Below, piece after piece: positions 52,622 through 61,320 of a stretch of 64,000 nucleotides of DNA. Source of the DNA: UBA1794 sp031552405 (GTDB lineage: Bacteria; Bacteroidota; Bacteroidia; Bacteroidales; Bacteroidaceae); the NCBI GenBank assembly GCA_031552405.1, contig JAVBMN010000003.1, forward strand, positions 1 to 64,000, in the 5' to 3' direction. The notes under the pieces were generated by a model. It worked only from the letters and a program-made list of their open reading frames with translations. It made no database searches and had not been told where the DNA came from. Both the position numbers and the translations under genes were made by a program. The number at the start of each line of letters is the position of its first letter. Within the stretch, counting starts at the first letter, position 1.

Positions 52622-53841
52622 GCGTTCGGTTCATTAAAGTTCATACTTTCTACCGCAGAAAAGACTAATGATGAACAATTCCCTCCAAAACCACAAGAGT
52701 TGGACAAAACATGTTTCAATTCTTGATCTTCGCAAAGCGAAGCCACCGGTATAAAAGGAAGTCCTTCCATCTGCTGGCTGAACCGGAGGTTGGCAGGTAC
52801 CATCCTATTCCGCAGGGCAAGGATGGAAATGACAGCTTCCACACTTCCAGCAGCGCTTGTTGTATGGCCGGTCATCGCTTTTGTAGAACTTACCGAGGGA
52901 ATATGGTCACCAAAAAGGCCGACAAGGGCGGCCCCTTCGGAAGAATCATTATTCCGCGTACCTGTTCCATGCACATTGACATAATCAATATCTCTTGGGG
53001 TCAAGCCGCTCATTTCCACAGCTTCCTGCATAGCCATCCGGATGCCCGTGCCTTCTTCCGATGTAGCCGTCTGATGGAATGCATCACAGGCATTTCCATA
53101 TCCCGACAAGAAACATAGTGGAGGTACCCCCCTTTCAATGGCTACAGGTTCTTTCTCCAACACTAGATAGGCAGCTCCTTCGCCGAGGTTCAGCCCTGCA
53201 CGGGTCTCGTCAAATGGACGACAAGGCTCACTATCCAGAATCATCAGAGTCCGGAAACCGTTCAGATGAAATTTGGTAATACATTCACTACCACCCACCA
53301 CTGCCACATCTGTTAACCCTGCTTTCAATAAGTTTGCACCGAGTATCACCGCATTTGCCGCAGAAGAACAAGCTGTAGAAAGGGTTGTCACATAATCGAA
53401 AATCCCAACAAAATCAGCTATCTTCTCCGTACAAGCTCCGCATTCGTGGACTGCAATATAAGCATTCTGCGTATCGTTATCCAGAAAATCAAGATAGAAT
53501 TGTTCACTCTTCTCCATCCCCCCTACAGTGGTCCCGTTAATAAATGCAATCCTGCGACCTTCAGAAGAAACGATACCAGCAGCAGAAAGGGCTTCTTTCA
53601 TAGCCACAATTCCCAGCAATGCGGTTCGCGTAACAATCTCGCCCGGAGCTAATCCAGCCAGACGGCATAGCTCCTCGTCACTCTGCGGTACTTCGGCACA
53701 GGGAATATCCTGGTGTTCGGTTTGCAGGTATGTCACCTTCCCTACACCCGATCTGCCTTCTCGCAAAGCACGACATGTTTCTTCGACGTTCAAGCCAATC
53801 GAAGAAAGGATACCTATCCCGGTTACTGCAATCTTTTCCAT
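52612..53841 (-). CDS. FabF-like ketosynthase (catalytic KS of KS-CLF)
   Basis: 409 residues with the complete Cys-His-His triad: Cys158 in TLSTACSSA, and histidines in VNVHGTGTRNND and KAMTGHTTSAAG. It would elongate the ACP-bound aryl polyene chain by decarboxylative condensation. Its overlap with the Cys-less partner mirrors ApeO-ApeC. Confidence 0.88.
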   Translation of the reverse strand: MEKIAVTGIGILSSIGLNVEETCRALREGRSGVGKVTYLQTEHQDIPCAEVPQSDEELCRLAGLAPGEIVTRTALLGIVAMKEALSAAGIVSSEGRRIAFINGTTVGGMEKSEQFYLDFLDNDTQNAYIAVHECGACTEKIADFVGIFDYVTTLSTACSSAANAVILGANLLKAGLTDVAVVGGSECITKFHLNGFRTLMILDSEPCRPFDETRAGLNLGEGAAYLVLEKEPVAIERGVPPLCFLSGYGNACDAFHQTATSEEGTGIRMAMQEAVEMSGLTPRDIDYVNVHGTGTRNNDSSEGAALVGLFGDHIPSVSSTKAMTGHTTSAAGSVEAVISILALRNRMVPANLRFSQQMEGLPFIPVASLCEDQELKHVLSNSCGFGGNCSSLVFSAVESMNFNEPNACI

Positions 53842-53879
53842 TCCCGTTTCTCTTTCTACAAAGTTACAGAGTGAGGTTT

Positions 53880-54143
53880 CTAAAACACACGATTTTTCTC
53901 GATATATTCTGCCATAGTCTGTATAGAACGGAATATTTCACGGCCTTCATTGGGATTCTGTAGCTTGATACCATAGTTCTTCTCCATCAACACGATGAGT
54001 TCGAGGGCATCAATCGAGTCCAATCCCAGACCGTCTCCAAACAAAGCCGCGTCCGAAGCTATGTCGTCGGGAGTCATTCCTTCCAGGTTCAATATGTCAA
54101 TAATCTCATTCTTTAGTTTTACAATCAGTTTTTCCATATTCAC
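53880..54143 (-). CDS. Acyl carrier protein
   Basis: 87 residues with the phosphopantetheine attachment Ser in GLGLDSIDALEL and the four-helix ACP pattern. Its stop is 38 bp from the KS gene start, and the next gene overlaps its start by four bases. It is one of two ACPs in the cluster. Confidence 0.9.
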   Translation of the reverse strand: MNMEKLIVKLKNEIIDILNLEGMTPDDIASDAALFGDGLGLDSIDALELIVLMEKNYGIKLQNPNEGREIFRSIQTMAEYIEKNRVF

Positions 54144-54751
54144 ACTTGCTTATATAATTTATTGAGTATTTCTTCTTTAAAATCTAATCCTGTACCATTA
54201 CCATTCTTTTCCACCAACATGGCAAATACGTCACAATGTTCCCCATCGCATTCCAGCCAACCTACCAAGGCACGTTCCATGGCCGACGATGCAAAAGCTG
54301 CTTCTACATAGCGATGCAAATGTGCTGCTGGGAACACAGAAGACACGAAGAAAGTATTTTCCCCATATAATTTGTGCCGGATACAAATCTCACCCAGTAC
54401 GATATTGGCCAAGGTATAGACGAAAACTGAAGGACTGGGAAAATACTTTTCTCCAATCGTCGCCTGGTAATTCCGGTCTGTATTTAAAGACGAAGCGCTA
54501 TTGGCAAAGAAAAGCCCTGTTTCCCGCTCTGACGCCTCAGTGGATTCTTCACGAAGTAATAGCTCTGCAGCCAGGAAACCAGCTTTCGAAAGCGTATCCA
54601 TCTTGAAGAATTTCATTGATTCAAGACCCATCGCCCGGTACAAATCTGCCAGGAAGGTTTTCAGGCACGTTTCTTCTTCATTTAGGACAGGTATGCCGTT
54701 CAGCGTACACCGTCCCGTTGTCAAGGCACAATATCGTTTGATCTTCAGCAT
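54140..54751 (-). CDS. Small ketosynthase-like protein without catalytic Cys
   Basis: 203 residues from the ATG at 54751, chosen because an upstream start would run 126 bp into the intact ketosynthase gene. It resembles the N-terminal half of a thiolase-fold KS (GLFFANSASSLNTDRNY, FPSPSVFVYTLANIVLGE) but has no Cys-His-His residues. Comparable partial KS proteins are found in flexirubin-type clusters; a structural or starter-binding role is likely. Confidence 0.65.
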   Translation of the reverse strand: MLKIKRYCALTTGRCTLNGIPVLNEEETCLKTFLADLYRAMGLESMKFFKMDTLSKAGFLAAELLLREESTEASERETGLFFANSASSLNTDRNYQATIGEKYFPSPSVFVYTLANIVLGEICIRHKLYGENTFFVSSVFPAAHLHRYVEAAFASSAMERALVGWLECDGEHCDVFAMLVEKNGNGTGLDFKEEILNKLYKQV

Positions 54752-55902
54752 AACTCTTTCCATTTTAAGCGGATAGTCGCATTGCATCCTCCAAATCCAG
54801 AAGCAGTCTTCAGGCACTGCCGCATTACCCGATCTTCTGATTGGGTAATAATACGCAAGGGCTGTGACACGCCGCACAACTCATAGCCGAGCGAGGCTGG
54901 AAGGAAGCCTTCCTGCAAGGCATGTGCCGCCACCACAGTTTCCAAGACACCCGAAGCGCCCAGTGTATGTCCAAAATATCCTTTCAAACTGTATACCGGC
55001 ACTTCCAAAAGCCCCGCCCGGGAGAAAGCAATAGACTCCATTTCATCATTATACAGAGTGGCTGTTCCATGGGCATTAACAAAACCAATCTCTGAAAGTT
55101 CCACTCCTTCCAATACCTGTTGCAAAGCACGGTATAACCCCTCCCCCGTCCGGGAAGGACCGGAAATGTGATTTGCGTCATTCGTTATAGCCCCTGATTC
55201 CAGTGAGACACGCCCTGGTATGTTGCTTTCATTACGTTCCAACACGAGAGTGGCTGCTCCTTCTCCTATATTCAGTCCGCAACGTTTTGCATCAAACGGA
55301 CGACATACTTCCGGGGCAAGGGCCTTGAACGACTGGAAACCGGAAACTACAAACTTGGATAAAACATCGGCTCCTGTTACAACAACCCGGTCATACGCTC
55401 CACTATCCAACATCCGTTTTGCCACGATTTGAGCAGATACGCCGGAGATGCAAGCATTGGATACCACAAGCGGTTCATTGGGGTTCGAAAAAAATTGGGC
55501 AATCAATTGTGCAGATTTCCAAAGAAACAAGCGTTCTTTCTCGAAAGAGGAAGATGCAGCAATCTTTGGGTCAAGTAATTCTATATTTCCTTTGGTAGTG
55601 GATAGGATCAACAATGTGCGGGGATCTGCAAGCACAGCAGCATTCCCCTGTACGGCATCCCATATAGATAGCAGGACTAATTGTTCAAAACGGGTATAAG
55701 AAGCATCAAAAAGTGCTACGCTCCTCACATATTCTCCCCAACATGCCTCGTCAAGCATGGATGCCCAGAAAGGTTCAGGAATCTCCAGGGAGCATCCACA
55801 CGGACGGATCCCGCTAGTTCCTTTCCGGATTGCCTCTATGTTTGCTTTAGTCGTAAAACCCAGCGGAGAGAGGATGTTATCGCCCGTTATGTATACTCCC
55901 AT
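54745..55902 (-). CDS. Beta-ketoacyl-ACP synthase
   Basis: 385 residues with an intact triad: Cys151 in SNACISG, His in VNAHGTATLYND and His in GYFGHTLGASG. It is shorter than the FabF-like enzyme and follows the thioesterase gene by two bases. It may initiate chains on a coumaroyl starter or act as a second elongating KS (ApeR-like). Confidence 0.82.
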   Translation of the reverse strand: MGVYITGDNILSPLGFTTKANIEAIRKGTSGIRPCGCSLEIPEPFWASMLDEACWGEYVRSVALFDASYTRFEQLVLLSIWDAVQGNAAVLADPRTLLILSTTKGNIELLDPKIAASSSFEKERLFLWKSAQLIAQFFSNPNEPLVVSNACISGVSAQIVAKRMLDSGAYDRVVVTGADVLSKFVVSGFQSFKALAPEVCRPFDAKRCGLNIGEGAATLVLERNESNIPGRVSLESGAITNDANHISGPSRTGEGLYRALQQVLEGVELSEIGFVNAHGTATLYNDEMESIAFSRAGLLEVPVYSLKGYFGHTLGASGVLETVVAAHALQEGFLPASLGYELCGVSQPLRIITQSEDRVMRQCLKTASGFGGCNATIRLKWKELC

Positions 55903-55905
55903 CAG

Positions 55906-56349
55906 TTATCCGCCTATTAGTACACCCCACTGTTTCTTCCATTCGGTGTAAAACTCAGGGCTGTTCCACATTAATTGATATTCTTTGTCTAAGAATACTT
56001 GTACACTGCTTCCTGTCGTCATAAGCACTTGTTCGTTGTTCTCTTCCGCGTATACTCGGTATTCAAAACATATTTTAGCTGCTTCAGTAGGTACATACTC
56101 AACCTCCACAATCATTTTCTTTCCGTAGATCAACGAACGCTTATAACTGAAGTCCAGTTGTACAAGCGGTGCATAGACATTTTCTCCAAACATCCGAAGA
56201 TAGCCCAGATTGTACTTCCGTCCGAACTCTTCACGCGCATCTTCAAAGTATTTCGCATAGCTTCCGTGCCATACAATACCCATTGAATCAACCTCACTGA
56301 AGCGTACTTCAATCTCTTTGCTCGCTTTTAATACTGGCAGTTCCTTCAT
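55906..56349 (-). CDS. Hotdog acyl-CoA/ACP thioesterase (YbgC/4HBT-like)
   Basis: 147 residues. The 4HBT signature VDSMGIVWHGSYAKYFEDA includes the catalytic Asp and the following hydrophobic/His pattern. It would release a polyene acid from ACP or edit stalled chains, as ApeK is thought to do. Seven bases separate it from the dehydratase-like gene. Confidence 0.82.
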   Translation of the reverse strand: MKELPVLKASKEIEVRFSEVDSMGIVWHGSYAKYFEDAREEFGRKYNLGYLRMFGENVYAPLVQLDFSYKRSLIYGKKMIVEVEYVPTEAAKICFEYRVYAEENNEQVLMTTGSSVQVFLDKEYQLMWNSPEFYTEWKKQWGVLIGG

Positions 56350-56357
56350 CTGTATCT

Positions 56358-56777
56358 TTATTTATCGCCAATGGCTATTTTCATTTCACATTCGGCAATC
56401 TTTCGTTCACCACATTTTACGGTAGCTTTGACCAAGGTAAGATCCATGATTTCTTTCACTACCTCAATCCGGGTATTCAATACATCATTCACTGTGGGTA
56501 GTTCTTCAATTACCAGATTCTTTAAAGCCCCGATAAATCCAACTTTTATTTCTTGCTGGTTAATTTTATTAATATACCCCATGCGCCCGGCGCAAGTCTG
56601 AGCGATATTTTCCATAATCCCAGGTTCACGAAACAGGCCATCTTTGAAAAAAAGATTATCTTCCCGTACCTGTAATTCGGTTTCCGTCACCACCATATCG
56701 CAATGCAACAAGCGATCAATCATAATAAAAGGAGGTTGCTGAGGCAACAATTCTTGTATTGGAAATTTCTGAGTCAT
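56358..56777 (-). CDS. Hotdog-fold dehydratase subunit (ApeP-like)
   Basis: 139 residues from the ATG at 56777, which overlaps the radical SAM stop as ATGA. It aligns with FabZ around LLPQQPPFIMIDRLL and EPGIMENIAQTCAG: Glu56 is at the FabZ catalytic Glu position, but the HFPG histidine is missing (the loop reads KDGLFREPG). It thus complements the other hotdog subunit at 50177-50545. Confidence 0.75.
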   Translation of the reverse strand: MTQKFPIQELLPQQPPFIMIDRLLHCDMVVTETELQVREDNLFFKDGLFREPGIMENIAQTCAGRMGYINKINQQEIKVGFIGALKNLVIEELPTVNDVLNTRIEVVKEIMDLTLVKATVKCGERKIAECEMKIAIGDK

Positions 56778-58129
56778 GATAATTCGTATTTTAAATATTC
56801 CCACAAAGGCCCTCTTCGCTTCTTAGAGCGGAAACGAGCAATCAAGGCATCATTCCCCTCATCCGGAAAGACCCACCGGGCACCGGTAGCTTTGGCACGT
56901 GGCTCAATTGTACAGATCTCTATCCCGTCGGCCACATAATAAACGGGGTTCAACAAATCTTCCCGCGAATGGATGCGTCCTTCCTGCAAGGCCTTTTCAA
57001 ACAGCCATGTATCCGGATAAATACGCATACCCACATAAGGAAAGATCACCGCATTCGGTAACTCCTGCGAGTGACTAAACGTTTCTTCCAGTGTATCTTC
57101 CGTCTCGCCATAACCGGCCAGAATCATAAAATGCGCATAAAAGATACCCAGTTCGTCACAAAAACGAGACTTCTCCCGAACATCACTCCAAGTGAAACCT
57201 TTCCGATAGTGTTCCAATTGGCGGTCGGAAAACGAATCAGTTCCAAATTCAATATGAGTCAGGCCCGCTTTTTTATACAAGGCCAGATCACTACGATTCA
57301 GATTCCGTGGAGAGAAATAGGCTCCCCAATTGATTTTCATCCCACTTTCAATTATCCGGGCGGCCAGTTCTTCATTGTAACTACGGTCCAGATTGAACAC
57401 AGAATCAGTGAAAAACACGTAGCTTACCTGTTTATTGAAATATAATTCTTTCAAGGTGTCTACTACTTCGTGGGAATCCAAAGTCCGAATGTTCCTTCCC
57501 TCGATCACCGGATAGCTACAATAAATACACTGGTTAGGACAACCGCGTTTAGTCTGTATGTTCAGCATGCCGCTTCTATCCCAGTAATGCTCAATCCAAT
57601 CGTGTTCAAATTCTAATGCAAGGGAATGTTCATAGGTTTTGCGTGGGTTCACACAGACAGCACCTTGATTGGTTCGATATACCAAGCCCTGAATTCCTGT
57701 GGGATCTTCCCCGGATATCAAGGCAGCCAATGATTGCTCACCTTCCCCCTGAATGCCATAGTCGGCAGCCAGCTCTGTTAACAAGATGTCCGGATAAATA
57801 GAAAAGCCCGCTCCTCCAGCCACCAATACTGCCTGGCTGTGGGTATGCACACAGGAAGCAATCTTCCGATACCATTCTACAAACGAATTACGGGCAAATA
57901 GGTTGTTATCGTCAATATTACGCATTGACAGCCCCACGTAATCATACTTATTTCGGGACAATTTCTGCTCCAGTCCTTCCAAATCCCCAAAATTCATATC
58001 ATAGAGATCCACCTCCAGTTCCGGCATTGCCCGGTTGAGATAAGTCCGCAGATAAGACACCCCCAATGGATAGACCGGATAGGGTGAAGTATGGTTGTTG
58101 GCTGAAATCAGCAATATCCTTTTAGGCAT
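56774..58129 (-). CDS. B12-binding-type radical SAM protein (second copy)
   Basis: 451 residues from the ATG at 58129, which lies inside the last codons of the acyltransferase gene. The N-terminal cobalamin-binding domain (ILLISANNHTSPYPVYPLGV, VAGGAGFSIYPDI, IQGEGEQSLAALI) is followed by a radical SAM core with KRGCPNQCIYC (C-x3-C-x2-C, aromatic before the last Cys). It resembles methylating radical SAM enzymes. Its place amid the PKS genes points to a pathway step on the chain or aryl head. Confidence 0.85.
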   Translation of the reverse strand: MPKRILLISANNHTSPYPVYPLGVSYLRTYLNRAMPELEVDLYDMNFGDLEGLEQKLSRNKYDYVGLSMRNIDDNNLFARNSFVEWYRKIASCVHTHSQAVLVAGGAGFSIYPDILLTELAADYGIQGEGEQSLAALISGEDPTGIQGLVYRTNQGAVCVNPRKTYEHSLALEFEHDWIEHYWDRSGMLNIQTKRGCPNQCIYCSYPVIEGRNIRTLDSHEVVDTLKELYFNKQVSYVFFTDSVFNLDRSYNEELAARIIESGMKINWGAYFSPRNLNRSDLALYKKAGLTHIEFGTDSFSDRQLEHYRKGFTWSDVREKSRFCDELGIFYAHFMILAGYGETEDTLEETFSHSQELPNAVIFPYVGMRIYPDTWLFEKALQEGRIHSREDLLNPVYYVADGIEICTIEPRAKATGARWVFPDEGNDALIARFRSKKRRGPLWEYLKYELS

Positions 58130-59018
58130 GAGAATTCCAGAAGTTATAATAATTATACCATTGCAGTGGGTAGAGGCGCACAATTCGCTCTAACTCCTGC
58201 ACAAAACTTCGGGCAAGTTGCTCCACACGTTCTTCCCGTTTCAAAGCAGTTGAAGGTGTCTCCAGGGTACGGATATAGACGTGGTAATGCAACGCACTCT
58301 CTTTCATTACAAAAAACGCCAGTGTTCCTGCTTTAAAGCGGTCCGCCAAGTAATATGCTCCAGTCGGGAACCAAGCCTCCTCCCCAAAAAACTCCAACCG
58401 CACCTTCTTATTCCCAGAGAAAACCCGGTCACAAGGCATGCTTATGATCTCATTCCGGCCCAGAGCAGCATGCATTTCAAAGAGGTGCGACATGTCTTCG
58501 GCTACCGGGATCAGGTTTACATTGTGTTCCTGCAGGATCTGCTGACGGTACTGTTGCACCATAGCGGCTTCTTGTCCGAAGATAATGCCATTGATTTGTT
58601 TTTTATGCTGCTCCAGCAGATAACCGGCCAGTTCGAAATTGCCCACATGAGAACTGGCTATCAAATATGCACGGTCTTCTTCAAGCGCCTGGTCAAAGAG
58701 TTCCTGCCCAGTCACTGTCAGGCGATACCGTTTAGCTTGTCCGCTGAAGAGGGCAAATTTATCAAGCACCGTCTGTCCAAATAAGCAATGATTACGGTAG
58801 GTAGCCACCCAAGACTTCCAGCATCCATACCCTTGGCGGTGACGAAAATAACGATAGATAGCCAGACAATTTCGCCGACTAAACAACATATAAAAGATCA
58901 CGATAAAGTACAAGAGTGCATATCCAAAGCGGACATCCATATAGCGGAACATGATACGAAGTCCTCGTTGTCCAATGCTACCGCCTCCAGTGCGCCCCTT
59001 CCACTCCGTGTATCTCAT
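58122..59018 (-). CDS. LpxL/HtrB-like lysophospholipid acyltransferase
   Basis: 298 residues. A membrane-anchoring segment near the N terminus (ALLYFIVIFYMLF) precedes the H-x4-E motif in SSHVGNFE and the MPCDRVFSGNKK block. Such enzymes transfer acyl groups from ACP to lipids, so the polyene acid may be loaded onto a lipid here. It starts seven bases after the ACP stop; an ATG at 58952 is also possible. Confidence 0.82.
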   Translation of the reverse strand: MRYTEWKGRTGGGSIGQRGLRIMFRYMDVRFGYALLYFIVIFYMLFSRRNCLAIYRYFRHRQGYGCWKSWVATYRNHCLFGQTVLDKFALFSGQAKRYRLTVTGQELFDQALEEDRAYLIASSHVGNFELAGYLLEQHKKQINGIIFGQEAAMVQQYRQQILQEHNVNLIPVAEDMSHLFEMHAALGRNEIISMPCDRVFSGNKKVRLEFFGEEAWFPTGAYYLADRFKAGTLAFFVMKESALHYHVYIRTLETPSTALKREERVEQLARSFVQELERIVRLYPLQWYNYYNFWNSHA

Positions 59019-59024
59019 CTTTTC

Positions 59025-59267
59025 TTAGTTAACCTTCGTGGCGATATAATCGTAAAAATCACCCAGCGTACGCACTCCGCCCATCTCTTCAGCTTTGATT
59101 TTAAAGCCGAACGTTTTCTCCACGATCACGACAATATCCACGAAGTCCAGGCTATCAATGCCCAGATCGTCTTTCAATGACGCACCCTCGCGAATGGCTT
59201 CTTCATCAATTTCTATTTCTTCAATCAGAAAATAGTTGGTCTTTTCTACAATTTCTTCACGTGTCAT
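59025..59267 (-). CDS. Acyl carrier protein
   Basis: 80 residues with the phosphopantetheine Ser in DDLGIDSLDFVDIVV. It lies between a ketosynthase gene and the LpxL-like acyltransferase gene, so it may be the donor for that acyltransferase, whereas the other ACP lies among the elongation genes. Confidence 0.9.
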   Translation of the reverse strand: MTREEIVEKTNYFLIEEIEIDEEAIREGASLKDDLGIDSLDFVDIVVIVEKTFGFKIKAEEMGGVRTLGDFYDYIATKVN

Positions 59268-59324
59268 TTTCTTATTCTTTTTATTGTTTTTACTTGATTC
59301 ATAAGGACGGGGGATACGTATGTC

Positions 59325-60539
59325 CTACAGTTTACGCACCACGAGGGCGCTGTTGGTACCTCCAAATCCAAAAGAATTGGAAAGGAATATATCAATTGGC
59401 TGTTCCCTGGTCTCCGCCACAATATTTAACAGAGCCGAATGTTCGTCGGGTTGTTCAAAGTTGATATTCGGAGCGATAAATGAGCGTTGCATCATAAGTG
59501 TAGAATAAACGATCTCACTAGCCCCGGCCATCCAGCATTCATGGCCGGTCATGGACTTAGTTGAGCTGACAGGTGTCTTCCCACCAAACAGTTTGGCTAA
59601 AGCCATGGCCTCATACATATCGCCTAAAGGAGTGGATGTAGCATGCGCATTGATATAATTAATTTCCTCCGGACGAACCCCCGCATCCAGTAACGAACGC
59701 TGCATGGCAATGAAAGATCCGTCACAGTTGGGTTGAGAGATGTGACCTCCATTCGAAGAGAAACCGTATCCAATCACTTCGGCCAGGATTGTGGCACCAC
59801 GCTTTACGGCATGCTCATATTCTTCCAATACAAGAGTGGCAGCACCACCGCTGGGTACAAGCCCATCGCGTCCGGCATCAAAGGGACGCGATGCCTTCGC
59901 AGGATCGTCCGCCCTCACAGAAAAAGCACTTAAAGCGTCGAAGCTTGCCATGGAATAAAGGTTTACCTCTTGTGCTCCACCGCATATCACCATATCCTGC
60001 CATCCGCTACGGATGAACAAAAAGCCCAATCCAATAGAATGAGAACCACTGGCACAAGCGGCACTAACAGTCATATTGGCTCCGCGCAACTTGAAGATAG
60101 AAGAGAGATTCATGGTTACCGTAGAATTCATAGACTGGAAGATAGCCGAAGATCCCAATAACATGGTATCGCGTTTTTCTTCCATCACCTTGTGTGCCTC
60201 AATGACCGGCCGGGCGGAAGAGTCGTTACCATAAAACAAACCCACCTCGTTCTGTTCGAGATAATCCATATCTACCCCAGCCTGCTGCAAAGCTTCACAA
60301 GTGGCCACATACGCATACTCTCCCTCTTCTGCCAGGCAGGTACGTAAACGACGATCCAGCTTCCCCTTCAACATAGGGCGCTCCAGAATACCGGTAAGGG
60401 GCGAACGGTAACCATACTGCACACGTTCAGGGTCAATACCAATACCCGACTTTCCTTCATATAGAGAACGGGCTACTTCTTCCTGATTTTTACCAAGGCA
60501 GGAATAAATTCCCATTCCCGTGATTACTACTCTTCTCAT
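59325..60539 (-). CDS. Beta-ketoacyl-ACP synthase (FabF-like)
   Basis: 404 residues with Cys162 in VSAACASGS, His in INAHATSTPLGD and His in KSMTGHECWMAGAS. It is the first ketosynthase gene of the operon and follows the ketoreductase gene by 52 bp. It has a complete triad, so it can extend the chain on its own. Confidence 0.88.
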   Translation of the reverse strand: MRRVVITGMGIYSCLGKNQEEVARSLYEGKSGIGIDPERVQYGYRSPLTGILERPMLKGKLDRRLRTCLAEEGEYAYVATCEALQQAGVDMDYLEQNEVGLFYGNDSSARPVIEAHKVMEEKRDTMLLGSSAIFQSMNSTVTMNLSSIFKLRGANMTVSAACASGSHSIGLGFLFIRSGWQDMVICGGAQEVNLYSMASFDALSAFSVRADDPAKASRPFDAGRDGLVPSGGAATLVLEEYEHAVKRGATILAEVIGYGFSSNGGHISQPNCDGSFIAMQRSLLDAGVRPEEINYINAHATSTPLGDMYEAMALAKLFGGKTPVSSTKSMTGHECWMAGASEIVYSTLMMQRSFIAPNINFEQPDEHSALLNIVAETREQPIDIFLSNSFGFGGTNSALVVRKL

Positions 60540-60591
60540 TGTGGTTATTTGCTATACAGGTAGATTACTTGAATTATTGGCAATAAAAGGA

Positions 60592-61320
60592 TCAGGTATA
60601 TAATCCTCCATTGATAGATATAACCTCTCCTGTGATGTAAGAAGCTTTATCCGAAGCTAAAAACGCCACGAGGTCAGCCACCTCTTCCGGCTTCCCGAAA
60701 CGATTCAAAGGGATCATTCCCTTAAGCGCCTGCTCGTCCAGATCTTGAGTCATATCGGTAGCAATAAAGCCGGGAGCAACAGCATTTACAGTTACTCCAC
60801 GTTTACCTACTTCCTGGGCCAAAGCTTTGGTGGCTCCAATAATACCGGCTTTGGCAGCCGAATAGTTAGTCTGTCCGGGAAGCCCCTTCAAACCAGAGAG
60901 GGAAACCACATTTATGATACGTCCATATCGTTTGGTCAGCATATCTTTCAGGAGCCGCCGGGTTACATAGAAGAACCCGTTCAGATGAATATCTATTACC
61001 TTATGCCATTGCTCGTTCTGCATCCACATCATCATTGTGTCTTCACGCACTCCGGCATTGTTCACCAGCACAGCGATATACGCCTCAGGATGCGCCTCTG
61101 TCCAGCTCATCAGTGCAGTGTCCACAGCCTCACAGTCGGCCACATCAAAAGGCATCAACTCGGCCGTTCCACCTATTTTCTCTATCTCTTCCAGGGTTTG
61201 CTTCGCAGCAGTTTCATTGGAAGCATAATTGATCAGGACTGTATATCCTAATTTAGCCAGCTCAATACAGGCAAAACGCCCGATGCCGCGAGAGCCTCCG
61301 GTTACTAATGCATATTTCAT
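60592..61320 (-). CDS. 3-oxoacyl-ACP reductase (FabG-like)
   Basis: A 242-residue short-chain dehydrogenase. The NADPH-binding TGGSRGIGR, NNAG, catalytic Ser in VVSLSGLKG and Tyr/Lys in YSAAK are all present, and it ends with a GEVISINGG segment. It would reduce the keto group after each condensation (ApeQ-like). It overlaps the ammonia lyase stop by four bases. Confidence 0.9.
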   Translation of the reverse strand: MKYALVTGGSRGIGRFACIELAKLGYTVLINYASNETAAKQTLEEIEKIGGTAELMPFDVADCEAVDTALMSWTEAHPEAYIAVLVNNAGVREDTMMMWMQNEQWHKVIDIHLNGFFYVTRRLLKDMLTKRYGRIINVVSLSGLKGLPGQTNYSAAKAGIIGATKALAQEVGKRGVTVNAVAPGFIATDMTQDLDEQALKGMIPLNRFGKPEEVADLVAFLASDKASYITGEVISINGGLYT

